Shown: piece by piece, positions 8,940 through 15,872 of the stretch
Layout of the letters: every line of letters begins with the position of its first letter
How positions within the stretch are numbered: the first letter of the stretch is position 1
Source: an uncultured Acetatifactor sp.
GTDB taxonomy: Bacteria; Bacillota; Clostridia; Lachnospirales; Lachnospiraceae
Length of the DNA: 15,879 bases
Reading direction: 5' to 3'
NCBI GenBank assembly: GCA_934402375.1
Contig: CAKRUB010000048.1
Coordinates: forward strand, 1-15,879
Notes under the pieces: generated by a model
Told to the model about the DNA's origin: nothing
The model's input: only the letters and a program-made list of their open reading frames with translations
Database searches by the model: none
Position numbers and translations under genes: made by a program

Positions 8940-9782
8940 ATGGAAACAAACCAGACAGTCGAGGAACAGACAACAAACCAGCAGGACACCGCAGAAAATG
9001 ATGCGGTCAGACTGCTCTTAGAGCTTTTGGAACAGCAGAAAGCACCGTCACAGAACTTTATGGAAGTGTTGCAGTACGTCGCAGGGATGCAGATGCAGCT
9101 TAATGTAATGGTAAATGAGCTGCAAAGTGTAAAAGAACAGCTTGGGAAGATGCAGGAGAGCCAGCCGGAGGAAAAAAAGCATCCCCTGTTGGAAAAATTA
9201 TCCCACCTGCAGGAGAAGGTAACAAATCTTGCCACACATTTATCAAAGATAAAAGACCAGTTAGTGGACACCGCGGTACAGGCGGTGTCTGCTTTTAAGG
9301 AAAAGGGCAGGGAAGAAATGAACAAGGTGCTTCGGAAAGGACTTTCCGGCGTGAAAGAGGCACTATTGGGACACCGGGAGCATCTGCTTGGCACACTTAC
9401 CAGTTATGAGCAGACGGCAAACCAGATCGACAGCATCGGTGACGAACTAAAGCAGATCGGAAACAGTGCCGCCAATGTGGGCAGACTCCTGTCCGGGAAA
9501 GGGACAAAAGAAGTTTCCGGGGAAGAACCGGGGATTGCAGTTACCAGAGCCATCAATGCACCAGTCAAAAAGCATATCGCAAAATTAAAAAAACAGATGG
9601 ATGGGATTGATCGGACGATTGAAAAGATAGACGGTATTTCATCTTCCCTCAGTGCCGGAAAAGATGCAGAAAAAGGTACAAGGGTATCCGTAAAGGAAAA
9701 ATTATCGCAGATGAAAGCAAAATCGCAACAGCAGAAAGCACCGGAAAAGCCGAAAGCGAAAAGCAAAGAAGAATGTTTATAA
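8940..9782 (+). CDS. DUF6674-like coiled-coil protein
   Basis: A 280-residue soluble, strongly helical protein with no signal peptide, membrane helix or catalytic motif. It has a Gln/Thr/Glu-rich start, a leucine-heavy helix (RLLLELLEQQ, 24-33), long heptad-rich stretches through roughly residues 50-230, and a Lys/Ala/Pro-rich tail. I recall this type of protein as DUF6674, found next to SNF2/methylase giants in Firmicute conjugative elements; the label was not searched. The C-terminal RVSVKEKLSQMKAK (248-261) is shared with both flanking giant proteins. The ATG is preceded by AGGAGG (8929-8934) with 5-nt spacing. It sits 42 nt after the helicase gene, so it is probably co-transcribed. A structural, adaptor or anti-restriction accessory role is a guess from context. 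Confidence 0.83.
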   Translation: METNQTVEEQTTNQQDTAENDAVRLLLELLEQQKAPSQNFMEVLQYVAGMQMQLNVMVNELQSVKEQLGKMQESQPEEKKHPLLEKLSHLQEKVTNLATHLSKIKDQLVDTAVQAVSAFKEKGREEMNKVLRKGLSGVKEALLGHREHLLGTLTSYEQTANQIDSIGDELKQIGNSAANVGRLLSGKGTKEVSGEEPGIAVTRAINAPVKKHIAKLKKQMDGIDRTIEKIDGISSSLSAGKDAEKGTRVSVKEKLSQMKAKSQQQKAPEKPKAKSKEECL

Positions 9783-9795
9783 GAGTTTGAAGAGA

Positions 9796-9822
9796 GCAGG
9801 TAGAGAAATCTATCTGCTTTTT
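9796..9822 (+). terminator. Intercistronic terminator / attenuator hairpin
   Basis: GCAGGTAGA (9796-9804) and TCTATCTGC (9809-9817) form a 9-bp stem with one G-U pair and a GAAA tetraloop, followed by TTTTT. It has all the parts of an intrinsic terminator yet stands between two genes of the same operon, 15 nt after the DUF6674-like stop and just upstream of the AGGAGG of the next gene. Partial readthrough would set the ratio of the two products. It could also protect the upstream mRNA end. Confidence 0.72.
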
Positions 9823-9848
9823 CTGTGGGAAAAAGGAGGGATTTTATC

Positions 9849-12800
9849 ATGGCAGATAATTACACAAACACAGGGAAACAGACAGAAAAGCAGAAAGTAC
9901 AGGAAATCACGCAAAAGCTGGAGGAAGGTATCAAAGATGTGTTTGAGAGTGAAAAATATAAGGAATACCTGACCACCATGTCAAAATTTCATCATTACAG
10001 TTTTAACAATACCATGCTGATCGCCATGCAGAAGCCGGATGCCACACTTGTTGCAGGCTATCAGGCATGGCAGAAAAACTTTGACCGCCATGTAAAGCGT
10101 GGGGAAAAGGGTATCCGTATCCTTGCACCCGCACCATATAAGGTAAAGGAAGAACAGGAAAAGACTGATCCGGTGACCGGGGAGCTTGTGTTGGATAAAA
10201 ACGGGATGCCGGTAATCGAGGAAGTAGAAATAAAAATCCCTGCTTTTCGTGTTGTCCCGGTCTTTGATGTGTCGCAGACAGAAGGGAAGGAACTGCCGGA
10301 CATTGGGGTAAGTGAATTGTCCGGAAGCGTGCAAGATTATGAGGATTTTATGCAGGCACTCACAGAAATCTCCCCTGTGCCGATCGGATATGAGCAGATC
10401 GACGGGGATGCAAAGGGATATTTCCATACAGAGGAACACAGGATTGCTTTGCAGGAGGGCATGAGCCAGAGCCAGACCGTAAAAACGGCTGTCCATGAGG
10501 TAGCCCATGCAAAACTCCATGACAGGGAATTAAACAGTGATTTAGAGGAAACCACTCCAAAAGACCGTAACACCAAAGAGGTGGAAGCGGAGAGCGTTGC
10601 CTATACGGTATGCCAACACTTCGGAATAGATACCTCAGACTATTCATTTGGATATATCGCAGGCTGGAGCAGCGGAAAAGACATGAAAGAACTGAAATCT
10701 TCCCTTGATACCATAAGAAAGACCGCATCGGAACTAATTACAGGCATTTCCGAACGGTTACAGGAATTAAAAAGGGACAGGGGACAGGAACAGGACAAAG
10801 AAAATCTTCTCCTGATAGAAAACAGCGACCTCACAAAATACAGTCTTTTGCGTGTCAGTGGAATGGATGTAGAGCAGATGGCGGAAGCACTCTCTGTGAT
10901 GAGCGAAGATGATAAGCTGAGTATTGCGGCATATCTGGAGAGCAAGGGTGCATGGACTGCGGAGATCGGAAACGAGGACACGAAGGAATTTGGCGTTTAC
11001 CATCTGGATGTCCGCTACAATACGGATACCAGTGAAATAAAGACATTTTCGGATAAACATACGATAGAACAGGAATTAGAGCAAAATCCGGCAGGAAAGG
11101 AAGGAGAAAACATGAATTTGGATCAGGTGTCTTATTATGTGATAGAGGATATTTCTACATGGGCAGATAACAGCCAGAACAGAAGTAAACTGGAGCGTTA
11201 CGACAGTCTTTCGGACGCAATGGAGCAGTTTGGGAAGTACCGGGCAGATGTTACCGATGAAAGCGAGGACAGGGCGAAAACCACGCTCGGAGCAAGCGTA
11301 AACGGCATAGAATTTGATGTAGCCTATGCGATAAAGAGTGAAAATGTCCTGTCCCTTGATTTTACACACAGCCAGACAGCACAGGAGAGCAGCCACTTCA
11401 TAGAAGCCTTGCAGACCTTGTGTGCAGAACTTCCGGTAGACAAGGTGCGTGTGCATAGGACGATGACACCGGAGGAAAAGAAAGAGTTTGTAAAACAGCG
11501 TTTCCAAAACCAGTTAAAGCGGAGTGGGATTGAGGATGACAGTTTTTACATGACAAGATTTGATATGCTGTATGAGCAGGGAAAAATGAATGACCTTATG
11601 CCGACAGCCAACCAACAGCAGCTTGTGGAGGATGTGCCATATATAGAATGGGACAATCCTTATTTCCAGATGGAGGAACCGGAACAGTTGGCATTTATGG
11701 CTAGGGATAAGTTTGTCAGCATACAGATCTGTGATGATGGATATGATTATTCCATTTTTAACGCAGATTATACACTGTTTGATGGCGGCGTGTATGATGA
11801 TACGGAAATATCCATTCATGCGGCATTAAAGGAAGTTCTGGAAGATATAGGGGTAAAGGATCAGAAAGAGCTTGTCCCGGTGGACTATGATGAACTCATG
11901 GAAAAAACAGAAGCGGCAGAGCAGGCAAAGATACAGACAAAGAACATCGTTTCGGATTTCAAGGCAAAAACAAATGAAATGTTCCATGAAATCAGCGGTC
12001 TGAAGGCGGAAGATATGGAAATGACGGCAAGGGCGCATATCCTGTCAAAGCTGGATGATTATGAGCTTGACGCACAGATCGTAGATGTTGTGGTATCAGG
12101 AAGCCGGTGCAGAGGTATGGAGCATGAAGGTTCGGACATAGACATTGTAGTGGAATATAAGGGCAGTGAGAACGAAGATACCCTGTTTGCTGCATTGAAT
12201 GAAGATGGTTTCAGGATTGGTGGTGTCAGAGTAGATATTAACCCGATCACAGAGGGAAAGACAGGCACACTGGAAACCTATCTTCCGGGTGTGGAAAGTT
12301 ATCTGGAGCAGAAACGGGTGGAAATGGAGAACGCTGTTGCCGAAACAGAAAAAGTACCGGAAAAAACGATTACATGGACAGTTGCGGAATGTGGGGAATT
12401 TCACGAACTGGGAGAACTGCATGAAAATGTCGAAACCGTAGAGCAGGCAATCGACCTTTATAATAAAATCCCGCCGGAGAGGATGCATGGCATTCCGAGC
12501 ATTGGCATCAGGATGCACACAGAGGGGACGGAAGAATATGAGGATGTGCAGATGGATCTCTTTTCCGGAGGGGTGGCAGACCTTGAAGTGCTTGAATATG
12601 TACCGGATATAACCGACGATCCGAAAGCGGTTGCAATGATACAGGAATTGATAGATAAGCTGCCGGACATTGAGGTGAGAGGTTCACTGGAAAAATGGCA
12701 GGCTGGTTTTCTTGCCGCCGAGATCGACCAGCTTTCCTACGACTATGATACTTACCAGTATAAAGACACCGTAGAGGACAGGGAAGCACAGGTAGCCAAT

Positions 12801-13202
12801 ATCACAGAGGATATACGAAGCGGCAACGTGGGATACCTCAATGACTTTTTAAATGCGATCATCGCAGAAGAAGTCAGGGAAGGCATTACAGACATTTTCG
12901 GGCAGGGGACGGAGATTTCCGACAGTGAAGCGGTGCAGACCGCAAGAAAGGCAAAGGAACTGCTTGACAAGCTGGCAGAATATAAGCCGCTGGCAAAAAT
13001 CGAGGAACTGGAAGAACAGAATTATAACATGATAGATAATGTCTTAAATAACGGTGCAGAAAAGAAAGAAGAAAAGGCAAAGACCAGAGTATCCGTCAAG
13101 GAAAAGCTGGCGGAGAAAAAAGCGGTCATAGAAAAACGGGATAAGGCAGAGAAAAACTGCCCGGAAAAGGATGCCGAGAAAAAGGCACATAGAGAGATGT
13201 AA
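9849..13202 (+). CDS. ArdC / zinc peptidase / nucleotidyltransferase polyvalent protein
   Basis: A 1117-residue protein. The start is ATG 9849 with AAAGGAGGG (9832-9840); an in-frame GTG at 9825 would place that ribosome binding site inside the gene, so it is not used here. Domains: ArdC N-terminal, single-stranded-DNA-binding type (about 15-150; SFNNTMLIAMQKPDA); a zinc-peptidase-like domain with HEVAH (216-220) and a downstream Glu in the EVEAES segment (244-249); a YodL-like/polyvalent region from about 422; a further polyvalent domain (about 617-672); a Pol-beta-type nucleotidyltransferase with GSR (751-753), D763-x-D765 and D796 all present; a QMDLF clamp-type motif (901-905); and C-terminal RVSVKEKLAEKKAV (1080-1093). 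ArdC proteins counter restriction on entering DNA (family knowledge). The peptidase and nucleotidyltransferase substrates are unknown. A strong internal ribosome binding site precedes M422. Confidence 0.88.
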   Translation: MADNYTNTGKQTEKQKVQEITQKLEEGIKDVFESEKYKEYLTTMSKFHHYSFNNTMLIAMQKPDATLVAGYQAWQKNFDRHVKRGEKGIRILAPAPYKVKEEQEKTDPVTGELVLDKNGMPVIEEVEIKIPAFRVVPVFDVSQTEGKELPDIGVSELSGSVQDYEDFMQALTEISPVPIGYEQIDGDAKGYFHTEEHRIALQEGMSQSQTVKTAVHEVAHAKLHDRELNSDLEETTPKDRNTKEVEAESVAYTVCQHFGIDTSDYSFGYIAGWSSGKDMKELKSSLDTIRKTASELITGISERLQELKRDRGQEQDKENLLLIENSDLTKYSLLRVSGMDVEQMAEALSVMSEDDKLSIAAYLESKGAWTAEIGNEDTKEFGVYHLDVRYNTDTSEIKTFSDKHTIEQELEQNPAGKEGENMNLDQVSYYVIEDISTWADNSQNRSKLERYDSLSDAMEQFGKYRADVTDESEDRAKTTLGASVNGIEFDVAYAIKSENVLSLDFTHSQTAQESSHFIEALQTLCAELPVDKVRVHRTMTPEEKKEFVKQRFQNQLKRSGIEDDSFYMTRFDMLYEQGKMNDLMPTANQQQLVEDVPYIEWDNPYFQMEEPEQLAFMARDKFVSIQICDDGYDYSIFNADYTLFDGGVYDDTEISIHAALKEVLEDIGVKDQKELVPVDYDELMEKTEAAEQAKIQTKNIVSDFKAKTNEMFHEISGLKAEDMEMTARAHILSKLDDYELDAQIVDVVVSGSRCRGMEHEGSDIDIVVEYKGSENEDTLFAALNEDGFRIGGVRVDINPITEGKTGTLETYLPGVESYLEQKRVEMENAVAETEKVPEKTITWTVAECGEFHELGELHENVETVEQAIDLYNKIPPERMHGIPSIGIRMHTEGTEEYEDVQMDLFSGGVADLEVLEYVPDITDDPKAVAMIQELIDKLPDIEVRGSLEKWQAGFLAAEIDQLSYDYDTYQYKDTVEDREAQVANITEDIRSGNVGYLNDFLNAIIAEEVREGITDIFGQGTEISDSEAVQTARKAKELLDKLAEYKPLAKIEELEEQNYNMIDNVLNNGAEKKEEKAKTRVSVKEKLAEKKAVIEKRDKAEKNCPEKDAEKKAHREM
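11100..11114 (+). promoter_or_regulatory. Internal ribosome binding site and in-frame ATG
   Basis: AAGGAG (11101-11106) lies 5 nt before an in-frame ATG at 11112, as good as the start sites of the annotated genes. Initiation here would give a 696-residue product beginning at M422. That product lacks the ArdC and peptidase parts but keeps the YodL-like, nucleotidyltransferase and C-terminal motif regions. The site falls at a low-complexity junction (PAGKEGEN) between domains, which fits either a former gene boundary or a second translation start. Confidence 0.55.
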
Positions 13203-13220
13203 AAATATAATTCATAAATG

Positions 13221-13268
13221 AAAAACAGTAGTCAAGGAGAAAAAATCTTCTTAGACTACTGTTTTTTT
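13221..13268. terminator. Bidirectional terminator between convergent genes
   Basis: Perfect 13-bp arms, AAAAACAGTAGTC (13221-13233) and GACTACTGTTTTT (13254-13266), with a 20-nt loop. A run of A lies on the left and seven T (13262-13268) on the right, so it can work on both strands. It ends the plus-strand operon and, from the other side, the GNAT transcript, whose stop codon overlaps the T run. Confidence 0.9.
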
Positions 13269-13875
13269 AGTGATTGAAATATTTAAGCATTTGTACTAAA
13301 ACCCGGTCATTATCATCAATATCATCAGTCAGACGGATACGCTCGTCAAACGGGAAAAATCCGGCAGATGAATAAAAATCAAATAGCTTTGGCTGGCTGT
13401 TACATTCTATGTAAACTGTTTTGCCGCCAATCAGGTGTTCAATCTCAAGAACACGTTCCATAGCAAGCTCTAAAAGGTCGGAACCGGCGATGCTAACGGG
13501 ATTAGCTGAAGCAAAATTTTTTCCCAACTGGGCGATCAAAGGCATTGAAACCATAAAACGCTCTAAAGAGGGATCGTATTGCGAAAATTTACCTATTTTT
13601 TTCTGCATTGTCTTACTGAGTGCAGAACTATTTACGCATACAAATTTGTTCGCAAGTGTATAATATCCTACCAGATACTTTTGTTCTTCCTGTTCCGCAA
13701 AAACAAGGTAACTGACAGCAATACGCTGTTTGGCAAATTGTATTGCCTTTGTGTGAATAAAATCTTCAACATCCGGGTTCAGTGGACATATAAAAGAGGA
13801 GAGGATGTTTTGGCAGGCATCCTCTCCAATGTATTCAAGTATGTCTAAAATATTGGTTTGCACATAGTTAATCAT
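13267..13875 (-). CDS. GNAT acetyltransferase, probable toxin
   Basis: A 202-residue GNAT-fold protein. The acetyl-CoA loop is likely in LIAQLGKNFA (113-122; Q116-x-x-G118 pattern), followed by a helix (SDLLELAMERVLEI, 132-145). The typical late motif LFDFYSSAGF (164-173) contains a candidate general-acid Tyr168. Its ATG overlaps the stop of the small upstream gene by 8 nt, with a GGAG (13885-13888) just inside that gene, so translation is probably coupled. This order, a small protein followed by an overlapping GNAT, is that of GNAT-type type II toxins such as TacT and AtaT, which acetylate aminoacyl-tRNA (family knowledge). That this one does so is inference. An ordinary acetyltransferase with a small partner is the alternative. 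Confidence 0.8.
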   Translation of the reverse strand: MINYVQTNILDILEYIGEDACQNILSSFICPLNPDVEDFIHTKAIQFAKQRIAVSYLVFAEQEEQKYLVGYYTLANKFVCVNSSALSKTMQKKIGKFSQYDPSLERFMVSMPLIAQLGKNFASANPVSIAGSDLLELAMERVLEIEHLIGGKTVYIECNSQPKLFDFYSSAGFFPFDERIRLTDDIDDNDRVLVQMLKYFNH

Positions 13876-14050
13876 TGGTTACTACTCCAAAAAATTTTTT
13901 AATTTCTTCTTTCGATAAATCTCTGGAAGATACTTTCTTTGGAGTTATCTTATCAGCGGCATCGGCAGCATTTTCTAAAGCAGTTACAAATGCTTCGGCA
14001 GTTTTAGAGTCCTGAATAATAATGTTGTGAAAAATACTTTGTGTTGCCAT
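13868..14050 (-). CDS. Small partner of the GNAT protein, probable antitoxin
   Basis: A 60-residue protein beginning MATQSIFHNIII, a short strand-like start, then a helix rich in Ala and Glu (TAEAFVTALENAADAA, residues 16-31) and a charged C-terminal helix (LSKEEIKKFFG). The ATG at 14050 is chosen because AAAGGAG lies about 8 nt upstream; a GTG at 14059 would overlap that site. It ends 8 nt inside the GNAT gene, and the pair shares one promoter. The strand-then-helix layout would suit a ribbon-helix-helix antitoxin that binds its own operator, but it is too short and unusual for me to assign the fold with confidence. I recall small MATQSI-type proteins next to GNAT genes in Clostridia mobile elements, unsearched. 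Confidence 0.7.
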   Translation of the reverse strand: MATQSIFHNIIIQDSKTAEAFVTALENAADAADKITPKKVSSRDLSKEEIKKFFGVVTND

Positions 14051-14070
14051 GAAATTCACTCCTTTCGTAC

Positions 14071-14104
14071 TTTCTCATCTTTAGTATATACGAAAAATGA
14101 GAAA
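14071..14104. promoter_or_regulatory. 34-bp near-perfect palindrome over the toxin-antitoxin promoter
   Basis: The arms TTTCTCAT (14071-14078) and ATGAGAAA (14097-14104) are perfect. Pairing continues inward to the centre between 14087 and 14088 with only two mismatched positions (14079/14096 and 14083/14092), so 15 of 17 pairs match. The palindrome covers the -10 box and expected transcription start of the minus-strand promoter, so it is a good candidate operator for autoregulation by the pair. It lacks a T run, which argues against an intrinsic terminator for the relaxase gene. Confidence 0.7.
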
Positions 14105-14111
14105 ATAGCAA
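14083..14111 (-). promoter_or_regulatory. Promoter of the GNAT pair
   Basis: On the minus strand, TTGCTA (14111-14106) and TATACT (14088-14083) are separated by 17 nt, giving a good sigma-A-type promoter. Transcription would begin around 14076, leaving a short leader with the AAAGGAG site before ATG 14050. It lies in the gap after the relaxase stop, so the pair can be expressed independently of the mobilization genes. Confidence 0.7.
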
Positions 14112-14138
14112 TTTGGAAATTCTGAAAAAAATGAAAAA

Positions 14139-15512
14139 TTACAACTCATGTTTTTTCTCTTTTTTTATCTGCTCCGTATCGTGTTCCGGCGGAACTTCCC
14201 GTCCGAGATACCGGTCAAGATTTTCCTGTTTCCGCTTCAAATCCCGTACCTCTTTTTCACAGTTCTTGTAAGTATCGGTCAGTTCTTTTTTCTGCGTTTC
14301 CAATGCCTGATACTCGGCTCGTAGCTTATCTACATTCAATCCTTTTAGCTTGATGCCTGCCTGTTCAAGCATACGTCTTGCACCGCCATAGAGGATGATC
14401 TGGCTCTCGTATCTGCGGAAATAAGCGTCCGGGTTCTTGGCTTTCTTGTAGGCGATATGATAGGAGCGGTTGTCCTTGTACTGCTCGGCATATTTGATGA
14501 TTTCCGCAAGGTCTTTCATGCGGTGTTCCAGTTCCACAACGCTCTGCTTGGCGGACTTGCCCGCTTCGGTTTTTACAGTAATCTTATGCTCCAGATCGGA
14601 GAGAGAACCAGCTTCATTATAGCTTTGTGCGGCGATTTTCAGATTCTCGATTGCCGCCCACTGTTGCAGTCCGGGACTGTTCTGGAATTTCTCGTCCGAG
14701 GTGTCAATGAGCCTGCGGGTGGAGTAATCCTTTTTCGGGATAACTGCCTTTCGTTCCCGCTTCTTTTCAATGCGTTCCAGGATACGTTCCTTTGTGTATT
14801 CTTTCCCTAAAGACCTAGCACTGCCACGAACAAAACGCTCCTTGTCCAGAGGTCGGAAAGAGATATATTTCACAGCATCTTCTCCAAAAGTTTCCCCTTT
14901 GATTTCGTAACCTTTTGCCCGCATCAGAAGCAGAAATTCTTCGTAAGTGGAAGCCGACTTGATGCAAAAATTGATGTCCCGCCGAAGCTGTGTTTTCCAG
15001 GTCGAACCATTCTGATCAGACTGCCATTCCTTGTATTTTTTGCCACGTTCACCGCCGGGAATGATGACAGAAAGATTGTGTTCTTTGCACAGTTCATCAC
15101 TTAGGTGGCGGATGCGGTGATAGGTCTGTGTGCAGTCGTGGTATTTGTTATATTCAATGTTGTCAGCTGCACAGAAGATGATATGATTGTGTATATGCCC
15201 CTTATCAATATGCGTGGTGACAACATACGAATATTTCCCCTCTAAAACCTTATCTGCCAACTCCTTTCCGATGCGGTGAGCTTCCTCATAACCGACCTCG
15301 CCCGGAGCAAAAGCCTGTATCAGATGATAGGCTTTGTTGGGACTGTTTTCCCTGCAATGGTCGAGCGTATATTTAAAGTCAATCGCCGCAGTTTCGGGCG
15401 CACACGCATAAGACGAAACATAGATTTGTTCATCGGTTTTGTCCGGGTTGCAGATATATTCTATGGCTTTATCAACGGTTGCTTTGATAGCATGGATTTT
15501 TGTGTATGCCAT
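14139..15512 (-). CDS. Relaxase / mobilization nuclease
   Basis: A 457-residue MobP-like relaxase that would nick the origin of transfer and lead the strand into the recipient. Visible motifs: candidate catalytic Tyr19 in AIEYICNPDKT (16-26); motif II-like AYHLIQAFAPGE (61-72); and the metal-binding histidine cluster HIDKGHIHNH (101-110). The C-terminal half is charged and helical, with coiled-coil-like stretches (about 300-345 and 395-440), as usual for relaxosome contacts. The motifs look intact and the length is normal. ATG 15512 is the first usable start because an in-frame stop lies two codons upstream. It overlaps the end of mobC by 52 nt, and its own ribosome binding site is poorly placed, so translation is probably coupled to mobC. 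The accompanying coupling protein and secretion genes are outside the window. Confidence 0.9.
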   Translation of the reverse strand: MAYTKIHAIKATVDKAIEYICNPDKTDEQIYVSSYACAPETAAIDFKYTLDHCRENSPNKAYHLIQAFAPGEVGYEEAHRIGKELADKVLEGKYSYVVTTHIDKGHIHNHIIFCAADNIEYNKYHDCTQTYHRIRHLSDELCKEHNLSVIIPGGERGKKYKEWQSDQNGSTWKTQLRRDINFCIKSASTYEEFLLLMRAKGYEIKGETFGEDAVKYISFRPLDKERFVRGSARSLGKEYTKERILERIEKKRERKAVIPKKDYSTRRLIDTSDEKFQNSPGLQQWAAIENLKIAAQSYNEAGSLSDLEHKITVKTEAGKSAKQSVVELEHRMKDLAEIIKYAEQYKDNRSYHIAYKKAKNPDAYFRRYESQIILYGGARRMLEQAGIKLKGLNVDKLRAEYQALETQKKELTDTYKNCEKEVRDLKRKQENLDRYLGREVPPEHDTEQIKKEKKHEL

Positions 15513-15802
15513 ACCTCATTCATCAACTCCTTTACTTCGTCTATGTCCTCCTGATAAATGTTTCCGGTGCTGTTTATCCTTTTTGCAATCTGGTTTAAAC
15601 TGGAGCTGATACGTCCCAGTTCCGTATTATAATTTCGCAGGTAACTGTAATCGACATCATACACATATCCATATAAGATCAGCTTGCGCAGGAAAGCAGA
15701 CATACTCTTCATGCCGGATGCTTTGAATTTGGTGTTGAGGATGTACTGCTCATCATCGCTGAGATAAAATTGCACCGGATTGGTGCGGTTTCGATTTGCC
15801 AT
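15461..15802 (-). CDS. mobC: MobC-type relaxosome accessory protein
   Basis: A 113-residue DNA-binding protein expected to bind near the origin of transfer and help the relaxase. It has a ribbon-helix-helix start: a strand (NPVQFYL, 8-14), a helix, an SGMKS turn (29-33), then a second helix (SAFLRKLILYG, 35-45). A helical C-terminal half carries the SSLNQIAKRIN segment typical of MobC. The ATG at 15802 is chosen because AAAGGAAG lies upstream at suitable spacing; a TTG at 15835 would add 11 unsupported residues. It overlaps the relaxase gene by 52 nt in a different frame. A strong terminator lies immediately upstream and I see no clear promoter in the 77 nt available, so its transcript may depend on a site outside the window or on readthrough. 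Confidence 0.83.
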   Translation of the reverse strand: MANRNRTNPVQFYLSDDEQYILNTKFKASGMKSMSAFLRKLILYGYVYDVDYSYLRNYNTELGRISSSLNQIAKRINSTGNIYQEDIDEVKELMNEVWHTQKSMLSKQPLIKP

Positions 15803-15833
15803 TTCTGCCACTTCCTTTCTCTCTTTTGGGTAC

Positions 15834-15872
15834 AAAAAAACTGCTGTAAAATGTTCGATTTTTACAACAGTT
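15834..15872 (-). terminator. Rho-independent terminator upstream of mobC
   Basis: Read on the minus strand, AACTGTTGTAAAA (15872-15860) and TTTTACAGCAGTT (15851-15839) form a 13-bp stem with one G-U pair and an 8-nt loop, followed by seven T. It would end a minus-strand transcript that enters from beyond the right end of the window, or attenuate transcription into mobC and the relaxase gene. Confidence 0.8.

Noticed and set aside
9267..9289. Perfect 8-bp hairpin GACACCGC/GCGGTGTC followed by TGCTTTT inside the DUF6674-like gene
   Set aside because: It lies in the middle of a coding region (VDTAVQAVSAF), its T run is short and offset, and an intragenic stop of transcription makes little sense. 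Chance or codon-driven symmetry is enough.
9825..9848. GTG start at 9825 for the ArdC polyvalent protein
   Set aside because: It would put the AAAGGAGGG ribosome binding site of ATG 9849 inside the gene, and it has no ribosome binding site of its own.
8927..9850. Long minus-strand open frames (155 and 148 residues) opposite the DUF6674-like gene
   Set aside because: They are Ser/Cys/Phe-rich mirror images of a Lys/Glu/Gln-rich gene, with no family likeness and no gap left for them. The plus strand has a strong start site and neighbours.
9981..10520. A 179-residue minus-strand frame opposite the ArdC domain
   Set aside because: The plus strand encodes clear ArdC and HEVAH motifs over the same bases. 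The antisense protein is His/Cys/Leu-rich noise typical of a shadow frame.
14071..14104. Reading the 34-bp palindrome as the relaxase terminator
   Set aside because: The stem is AT-rich with no following T run, and it overlaps a good promoter and start region. An operator explains it better.
15803..15835. TTG start at 15835 for mobC
   Set aside because: The extra residues encode the AAAGGAAG site that serves ATG 15802, and the family begins near the shorter start.
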